11,203 nucleotides of DNA from an uncultured Rhodospirillales bacterium (lineage in GTDB: Bacteria; Pseudomonadota; Alphaproteobacteria; Rhodospirillales; Casp-alpha2): positions 1 to 11,203 of the forward strand of contig CALJEW010000039.1 of NCBI GenBank assembly GCA_938074585.1. The letters run 5' to 3'. The notes beneath the pieces are model-generated. The model made no database searches. It was not told the DNA's origin and saw only the letters and a program-made list of their open reading frames with translations. The translations under genes were made by a program, and so were the position numbers. Below, piece after piece: positions 6,890-11,203 of the stretch (the first letter of the stretch is position 1; each line of letters opens with the position of its first letter).

Positions 6890-7366
6890 ATGCAAAAACA
6901 GCTGCCCCAACACTCAGAAATCGTCACAAACGATTGGGTCGACTATAATGGTCATATGAACGTCGCTTATTATGTATTGATTTTCGATCATGCAACAGAT
7001 GTTCTCATGAATCATATTAGCCTTGACCAAGAACACAGAAACGCCACCGGCGGTTCGATGTTTGTTGTTGAATCACATATTGTTTACGAGCAAGAAGTCA
7101 TGGAAGGCATCAATGTTGAAATAGATACTCTTGTTTTAGATGTAGATGACAAGCGCCTACATTTATTTATGACTATGCGCGAAGCAGGCTCTGATGTGAC
7201 CGCAGCAACTATTGAAATGATGATCCTTCACGTCGATTTAAACACTCGAAAATCAGCCCCTTTCCCTATCCACATTAAGCAGGAACTCTCTGAGCTCAAA
7301 GAACAACATGCTTCATCTGCACAGCCTTCGCAGATTGGGCGGAAAATTGGCATCCGGAAAGCTTAA
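6890..7366 (+). CDS. Hotdog-fold acyl-CoA thioesterase (4HBT-like)
   Basis: This 158-residue cytosolic protein belongs to the hotdog thioesterase superfamily, which hydrolyses acyl-CoA thioesters. Near the N-terminus it has DWVDYNGHMNVAYYV (15-29). The DYNGHMN core corresponds to the catalytic Asp (Asp18) and Gly-His-Met-Asn at the start of the central helix in 4-hydroxybenzoyl-CoA-type enzymes, and it resembles the betainyl-CoA thioesterase branch. The strand-rich middle (about 55-120) follows, ending with a polar tail. The length is typical. The ATG is preceded by AAGAGGG with 5 bases of spacing. The phoR start follows the stop by only 7 bases, so the two are probably co-transcribed, though no functional link is known to me. 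The substrate cannot be inferred. Confidence 0.85.
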   Translation: MQKQLPQHSEIVTNDWVDYNGHMNVAYYVLIFDHATDVLMNHISLDQEHRNATGGSMFVVESHIVYEQEVMEGINVEIDTLVLDVDDKRLHLFMTMREAGSDVTAATIEMMILHVDLNTRKSAPFPIHIKQELSELKEQHASSAQPSQIGRKIGIRKA

Positions 7367-7373
7367 GGTACAA

Positions 7374-8420
7374 ATGGACACCCTCTTTTCCACCGCCTTC
7401 GAGCACCTACCGAATCCGACCTTAATTATAGCTGGCGACCGACAAGTTTCTTTTGCAAATAAAGCCGCAATAACTACTTTTGGGGCGATCATCGGAAAAG
7501 ATTTAGCCCTTACTTTTCGTCACCCCAACATATTAAACGCCGTTGATAAAACTCTTGCTTCCGGCAGCACTGAAACCGGAGAGCTGTCCATTCCAGGACC
7601 ATTGGCGCAAGTCTTTGAATTGCACACCATTTCTATTTTTGAAACGCCCGCGTCTCAATGCGTATTGTTATTGCTTGAAGATAAAACCAAAGTCGCGCGC
7701 TCTGAAGAAATGCGGGTCGATTTTGTTGCCAACGCGTCGCATGAATTACGTTCGCCTTTAAGTGCTATCCTTGGCTTCATTGAAACCCTTCAAGGTCCCG
7801 CCAGCGATGATGAGCAAGCCCGCACTCGGTTTTTAGGCATTATGGGGCGCGAAGCTGAACGCATGAACCGGCTGATTGACGATTTACTGCATTTGTCGCG
7901 CGTTGAAATGGATGAACATGTGCGCCCTAAAGGGCACGTTGATATCGCAAACACAATCCAAAACGTATTCGATTTATTGGAAACTCGCGCAACATCTAAA
8001 TCCATGAAATTAAAGCTGGTAGGTTCTGATCAGCCCAGCTCAATTAAAGGTGACGGCGATCAATTAAACCAAGTCTTTCGTAATTTAATTGAAAACGCTG
8101 TTCACTATGGCAATCCCGATACAGCCATTGAAGTAACGATTGAACAACGCAACAACCCCCCAAATGAGCTTAAAAATGGGATTTCTGTTCACATAAAAGA
8201 TTGCAGTAACGGTATTGAAAAACAGCATATCCCGCGCCTAACAGAACGATTTTACCGGATTGATAGTGCCCGCACTCGCCTTGAAAACAACGCCCAAATA
8301 AGCACGGGACTTGGGTTAGCCATTGTAAAGCATATCATCAACCGACACCGGGGGCGCTTAAAAATTGAGAGCGAAATTGGGGTTGGTAGTACGTTCAGTA
8401 TCTTTTTACCAAAAGAATAA
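7374..8420 (+). CDS. phoR: PhoR-type phosphate sensor histidine kinase, no membrane anchor
   Basis: This is the sensor kinase expected to phosphorylate PhoB when phosphate is scarce and to dephosphorylate it otherwise. The 348-residue product has a PAS-like N-terminal domain (about 5-100, starting FEHLPNPTLIIAGDRQVSF). The HisKA dimerisation domain follows, with FVANASHELRSPLSAILGF (117-135) and phosphoacceptor His123. The ATPase domain has N-box NLIENAVHYG (237-246), a G1 region DCSNGI (276-281), an F-box RLTERFYRID (288-297), a G2 box TGLGLAIVKH (311-320) and GVGSTFSIFLP near the end. G1 is odd, since DNGPGI would be normal. No transmembrane segment precedes the PAS domain, unlike E. coli PhoR. 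I chose the ATG at 7374, with AAGG 6 bases upstream; an in-frame ATG at 7308 lies inside the thioesterase gene, lacks a ribosome site and adds 22 basic residues. Position beside phoU and phoB supports the name. Confidence 0.9.
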   Translation: MDTLFSTAFEHLPNPTLIIAGDRQVSFANKAAITTFGAIIGKDLALTFRHPNILNAVDKTLASGSTETGELSIPGPLAQVFELHTISIFETPASQCVLLLLEDKTKVARSEEMRVDFVANASHELRSPLSAILGFIETLQGPASDDEQARTRFLGIMGREAERMNRLIDDLLHLSRVEMDEHVRPKGHVDIANTIQNVFDLLETRATSKSMKLKLVGSDQPSSIKGDGDQLNQVFRNLIENAVHYGNPDTAIEVTIEQRNNPPNELKNGISVHIKDCSNGIEKQHIPRLTERFYRIDSARTRLENNAQISTGLGLAIVKHIINRHRGRLKIESEIGVGSTFSIFLPKE

Positions 8421-8436
8421 TCGCCAGCATGACATA

Positions 8437-8454
8437 AAGTCATAAAACTGAAAC
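8437..8454 (+). promoter_or_regulatory. Pho box (PhoB binding site) upstream of pit
   Basis: The 18 bases AAGTCATAAAACTGAAAC are two heptads (8437-8443 and 8448-8454) separated by a 4-base A-tract. Against the E. coli pattern CTGTCATAAAACTGTCAC they match at 14 of 18 positions, including the whole central block GTCATAAAACTG. The site ends 10 bases before a -10 element, the position in which a Pho box replaces the -35 and PhoB contacts RNA polymerase. It implies activation of pit-phoU-phoB by PhoB during phosphate limitation. The left heptad also overlaps an inverted repeat ATGAC-N5-GTCAT (8429-8443). Confidence 0.8.
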
Positions 8455-8464
8455 AAATTTAACC

Positions 8465-8470
8465 TATAAG
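8465..8470 (+). promoter_or_regulatory. -10 element of the pit-phoU-phoB promoter
   Basis: TATAAG lies 10 bases downstream of the Pho box, and no good -35 hexamer is present, as expected of a PhoB-dependent promoter. Transcription would begin near 8477, leaving a leader of about 37 bases before the GTG start of pit. The call rests on its spacing to the Pho box. Confidence 0.65.
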
Positions 8471-8513
8471 CTCAAAAATATTTTGCGTAGCTTACATAGG
8501 AGCAGCCTAAACC

Positions 8514-10007
8514 GTGTATAAAGAAACCCTAAGCAAAGACCTTGGCAAACTAGTTAGAATAGAGAGCGCTACTACAGAAACAGCACAAAGTTATGTAAAA
8601 TTTGGCACCTCATTCGTTTTTCTGGCAATTGTGTGGTTTGTCGCCAGCAGCTTCACTTCTGGCTTCGATGATCCAACGTATGTCATCGCCGCTGGTGTCA
8701 TCGGTGGATACATGGCGCTTAACATTGGTGCCAACGACGTAGCAAACAACGTCGGACCTGCCGTTGGAGCTAAGTCGCTGACCATGATGGGGGCGATTTT
8801 AATCGCGATTGTCTGTGAGGCCAGCGGCGCGTTAATTGCCGGCGGTGATGTCGTCACAACCATTTCAAAAGGTATAATTGACGCATCGCAACTCCCCAAT
8901 TCCAACATCTTTATTCCAACCATGATGTCAGCACTATTGGCTGCAGCACTTTGGATCAACATCGCAACTTGGGTCGGTGCCCCGGTATCGACAACCCACT
9001 CTGTTGTTGGCGGTGTCATGGGAGCCGGAATTGCGGCTGCTGGATTTGGTGTGGTCAACTGGCCCGTCATGGGAAAGATAGCCGCTAGCTGGGTCATCTC
9101 GCCGGTCATGGGCGGCGTTGTCGCAGCATTATTCCTAGCGTTTGTCAAATCGAAAATTATTTATCAAGAAGATAAGCTTGCCGGTGCGCGACGTTGGGTC
9201 CCGATTTTAGTTGCTTTAATGGCCGGAGTATTTTCTGCCTATTTATGCATGAAAGGCTTAAAACGCATTTGGAAGCCAGACCCCCTTATAGTCACAGCGA
9301 TGGGCGTCGGCATGTTTATTGTCGCATACGCCATCATGCGCCCGATCATTGCGCATAAATCTGAAGGCATGGAAAACCGCAATAAATCAATTCGTGAATT
9401 ATTCCATATTCCATTAATTTGTGCAGCAGCCCTTTTATCATTCGCCCATGGTGCAAATGATGTAGCAAATGCCGTTGGGCCTTTGGCCGCCATTGTTGAC
9501 AGCGCGTCGTCTGGTGCTGTCGCAGGAAGTAAAGTTGGCATTCCAACTTGGGTCCTGTTTGTGGGGGCTGTTGGGATCAGCATTGGGTTAATGCTGTTTG
9601 GCCCTAAATTGATTAGAACAGTAGGTTCTCAAATTACCCGATTGAACCCAATGCGGGCTTATTGCGTAGCGTTATCTGCAGCCATCACCGTAATTATTGC
9701 AACGACTTTGGGTTTGCCGGTTAGCTCTACCCATATTGCAGTCGGTGCGGTCTTTGGGGTTGGTTTGTACCGCGAATGGAAAACATCAGGCCAAACCCAC
9801 ATAAACCATGGCAAGTTTACGAAAGCCAAAAATCCGGCTAAAAAAGCAGAAACCCGTGGGTTGGTTACGCGCGAAAAAGCTATGTATCGGAAGCTGGTTC
9901 GCCGCCAACACCTTATGACGATTGCTGCGGCTTGGCTTATCACCGTTCCCTTATCGGCTTTGTTAGCAGGTGGCCTTTTATACCTGATGCAGTTACTCGT
10001 TATATAA
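8514..10007 (+). CDS. pit: PiT-family inorganic phosphate transporter
   Basis: This is a secondary phosphate permease of the PiT/PHO4 family, importing Pi by coupling to a cation gradient (H+ or Na+; not decidable here). The 497-residue product shows the two inverted halves of the family: GANDVANNVGPAVGA (72-86) with GAPVSTTHS (155-163) in the first half, and HGANDVANAVGPLAA (312-326) with LPVSSTHI (401-408) in the second. About ten to twelve hydrophobic helices are present. A basic cytoplasmic loop (about 420-466) precedes the last helix. The start is GTG at 8514, with AGGAG (8498-8502) 11 bases upstream; an in-frame stop at 8508-8510 rules out a longer form. A Pho box lies upstream and phoU follows after 10 bases. 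It occupies the place that pstSCAB takes in many related loci. Confidence 0.95.
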   Translation: MYKETLSKDLGKLVRIESATTETAQSYVKFGTSFVFLAIVWFVASSFTSGFDDPTYVIAAGVIGGYMALNIGANDVANNVGPAVGAKSLTMMGAILIAIVCEASGALIAGGDVVTTISKGIIDASQLPNSNIFIPTMMSALLAAALWINIATWVGAPVSTTHSVVGGVMGAGIAAAGFGVVNWPVMGKIAASWVISPVMGGVVAALFLAFVKSKIIYQEDKLAGARRWVPILVALMAGVFSAYLCMKGLKRIWKPDPLIVTAMGVGMFIVAYAIMRPIIAHKSEGMENRNKSIRELFHIPLICAAALLSFAHGANDVANAVGPLAAIVDSASSGAVAGSKVGIPTWVLFVGAVGISIGLMLFGPKLIRTVGSQITRLNPMRAYCVALSAAITVIIATTLGLPVSSTHIAVGAVFGVGLYREWKTSGQTHINHGKFTKAKNPAKKAETRGLVTREKAMYRKLVRRQHLMTIAAAWLITVPLSALLAGGLLYLMQLLVI

Positions 10008-10017
10008 AGTATATCCA

Positions 10018-10758
10018 ATGATACCAAAGAACATCACAATATCCTTCGATGACGACCTAAAGCGATTAGACAACATTATTGCTGAAATGGGTGGGTTAGC
10101 CGAAGTTCAATTGGCTGATGCGATTGATGCTTTATTAAAGCGCGATGCGAACAAAGTCGCTCTGGTCATAGCATCCGATAAACATTTGGATGCGCTTGAG
10201 GCTGTAGTTGATGGTTTAGCTGTCCAAATGCTCGCATCACGCCAACCCATCGCCGAAAATTTACGGATTGTAATCACGGCACTAAAAACCGCCAGTATCA
10301 TCGAGCGCATTGGTGATTATGCAAAAAACATAGCAAAACGAAGCGTTGCGATTTCTCAGTCAACGCCTATTGGTGCAACAAAAACCATTGGGCGCATGGG
10401 CGGGCAAGTTCAAAACATGATTAAGAACGTGTTGGACGCTTACATAACCCGTGATGCGTCAAAGGCTGAAAATGTCCGTGCCAGCGACCGCGACGTTGAT
10501 GCGTTGCACACCAGTTTATTTCGTGAGTTGCTGACTTATATGATGGAAGACCAAAGCCATATAACAGCTTGCACCCATTTATTATTCATTGCCAAAAACA
10601 TTGAACGAATTGGCGATCATGCAACTAATATTGCTGAAAACGTTCATTTTTTGGTACATGGAAACGCCATAACTGAGGAACGTTCGAAAGAAGATGAATC
10701 AAGCTTTGTTGTGGTTGAGCACATGACCCGAGCCGAACTGAAGGAGAGTGAACAATGA
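10018..10758 (+). CDS. phoU: Phosphate signalling regulator PhoU
   Basis: PhoU is a cytosolic helical-bundle protein that shuts down PhoR-PhoB signalling when phosphate is plentiful, classically by linking PhoR to the Pst transporter. The 246-residue product has the expected two repeats of three helices, each carrying the metal-binding signature: IERIGDYAKNIA (95-106) and IERIGDHATNIAE (195-207), with Glu96/Asp100 and Glu196/Asp200 as likely ligands. The last 35 residues are a polar tail. The ATG lies 10 bases after the pit stop, without a strong ribosome site, so translation is probably coupled to pit. The stop overlaps the phoB start. With no pst genes visible, the partner it senses through may be the PiT permease; that is inference. 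Confidence 0.97.
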   Translation: MIPKNITISFDDDLKRLDNIIAEMGGLAEVQLADAIDALLKRDANKVALVIASDKHLDALEAVVDGLAVQMLASRQPIAENLRIVITALKTASIIERIGDYAKNIAKRSVAISQSTPIGATKTIGRMGGQVQNMIKNVLDAYITRDASKAENVRASDRDVDALHTSLFRELLTYMMEDQSHITACTHLLFIAKNIERIGDHATNIAENVHFLVHGNAITEERSKEDESSFVVVEHMTRAELKESEQ

Positions 10759-11203
10759 AGGCTCATATCCTGATTGTTGAAGACGAGCCTTCTTTAAGCG
10801 AGCTGCTTGCCTATAATTTTGACAGCGCCGGGTTCAAAGCATCCATTGTTAGCGAAGGCGATGAAGCTCTGCCGACTATTTTAGATGAGCTGCCCGACCT
10901 TATTATTCTGGATTGGATGCTACCTAATTTATCTGGGATCGAGATTTGTCGCCAAATTCGTCAACACCCAGATATCAAAAAAACCCCAATCATTATGCTG
11001 ACAGCAAAAGGCGACGAAGCCGAGCGCATTCGCGGGCTTGAGACAGGCGCTGATGATTACGTCATCAAACCCTTTTCGCCCAGTGAATTGATAGCCCGTA
11101 TCAAAGCGGTTTTGCGCCGCACACATCCTGAAAAGTCAGCCGACCTGCTTGAATTCCAAGACATCACCATGAATTTAGCAGAACACCGGGTCAGCCGGGC
11201 AGG
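10755..11203 (+). CDS. phoB: Response regulator PhoB (3' end beyond the window)
   Basis: This is the DNA-binding response regulator activated by PhoR, which turns on phosphate-starvation genes at Pho boxes. The first 149 codons are present and the frame stays open to the window edge; the family length is about 230. The receiver domain (1-121) has the acidic pair Glu9-Asp10 (IVEDEPS), phosphoacceptor Asp53 (LILDWMLPN-like, here ILDWMLPN), Thr83 (MLTAKG) and Lys105 (IKPFSPSEL), as in E. coli PhoB. After a linker, LLEFQDITMNLAEHRVSR is the start of the OmpR-type winged-helix domain. The ATG at 10755 overlaps the phoU stop (ATGA) and has AAGGAGAG (10741-10748) 6 bases upstream. It lies in the pit-phoU-phoB transcript, so it is likely autoregulated through the Pho box at 8437. 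Confidence 0.97.
   Translation, partial: MKAHILIVEDEPSLSELLAYNFDSAGFKASIVSEGDEALPTILDELPDLIILDWMLPNLSGIEICRQIRQHPDIKKTPIIMLTAKGDEAERIRGLETGADDYVIKPFSPSELIARIKAVLRRTHPEKSADLLEFQDITMNLAEHRVSRA

Noticed and set aside
7308..7373. Longer phoR start at the in-frame ATG 7308
   Set aside because: It overlaps the thioesterase coding sequence, lacks a ribosome site and adds a 22-residue basic stretch unlike a PAS N-terminus; the ATG at 7374 has AAGG at good spacing.
8591..9148. 185-residue open frame on the minus strand inside pit
   Set aside because: It is antisense to the conserved PiT coding sequence, with low-complexity Ala/Pro/Thr/Met composition typical of a shadow frame.

Overview
The window looks like a chromosomal segment of an alphaproteobacterium with moderate, fairly AT-leaning base composition. 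The clues are the groES-groEL order with a CIRCE operator, the GroEL tail rich in Gly-Gly-Met, the alphaproteobacterial style of the PhoR phosphoacceptor region, and a phoR...phoU-phoB arrangement. I cannot place it below class with confidence; a Rhodospirillales-like or marine relative is a guess. I see no tRNA, rRNA, insertion sequence, CRISPR array or prophage gene. Genes are tightly packed, often with 4-base ATGA overlaps.

Layout: everything from the left edge to about 6831 is on the minus strand, and everything from 6890 to the right edge is on the plus strand. The two halves diverge from a 58-base gap. On the minus strand, reading right to left, come: (1) fetA-fetB, an ATPase and permease pair of the YbbL/YbbM iron-export type; (2) a three-gene envelope glycolipid cassette made of a polyprenyl-phosphate GT2 glycosyltransferase, a VTT/TVP38-type membrane protein and a GT39/ArnT-like membrane glycosyltransferase; (3) groES-groEL, with a very well-formed promoter and a CIRCE site covering the predicted transcription start.

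On the plus strand come a small hotdog-fold thioesterase; phoR (a histidine kinase that appears to lack any transmembrane anchor); a PiT-family phosphate permease preceded by a clear Pho box with a correctly placed -10; phoU; and phoB, which is cut by the right edge. This is a phosphate-starvation signalling locus in which a single-subunit PiT permease sits where many alphaproteobacteria carry pstSCAB. PhoR and PhoB would form the two-component pair, PhoU the negative modulator, and PhoB would feed back on the pit-phoU-phoB transcript through the Pho box.

The most interesting points are the Pst-less layout of the pho locus with its Pho box, the apparently soluble PhoR with unusual residues in its ATP-binding G1 box, the GT2-VTT-GT39 cassette (a possible synthesis, flipping and transfer unit), and a TTG start for fetA that removes a false overlap with the divergent gene. 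I did not find a convincing wholly new system; most genes belong to known families, and the novelty is in arrangement and details.
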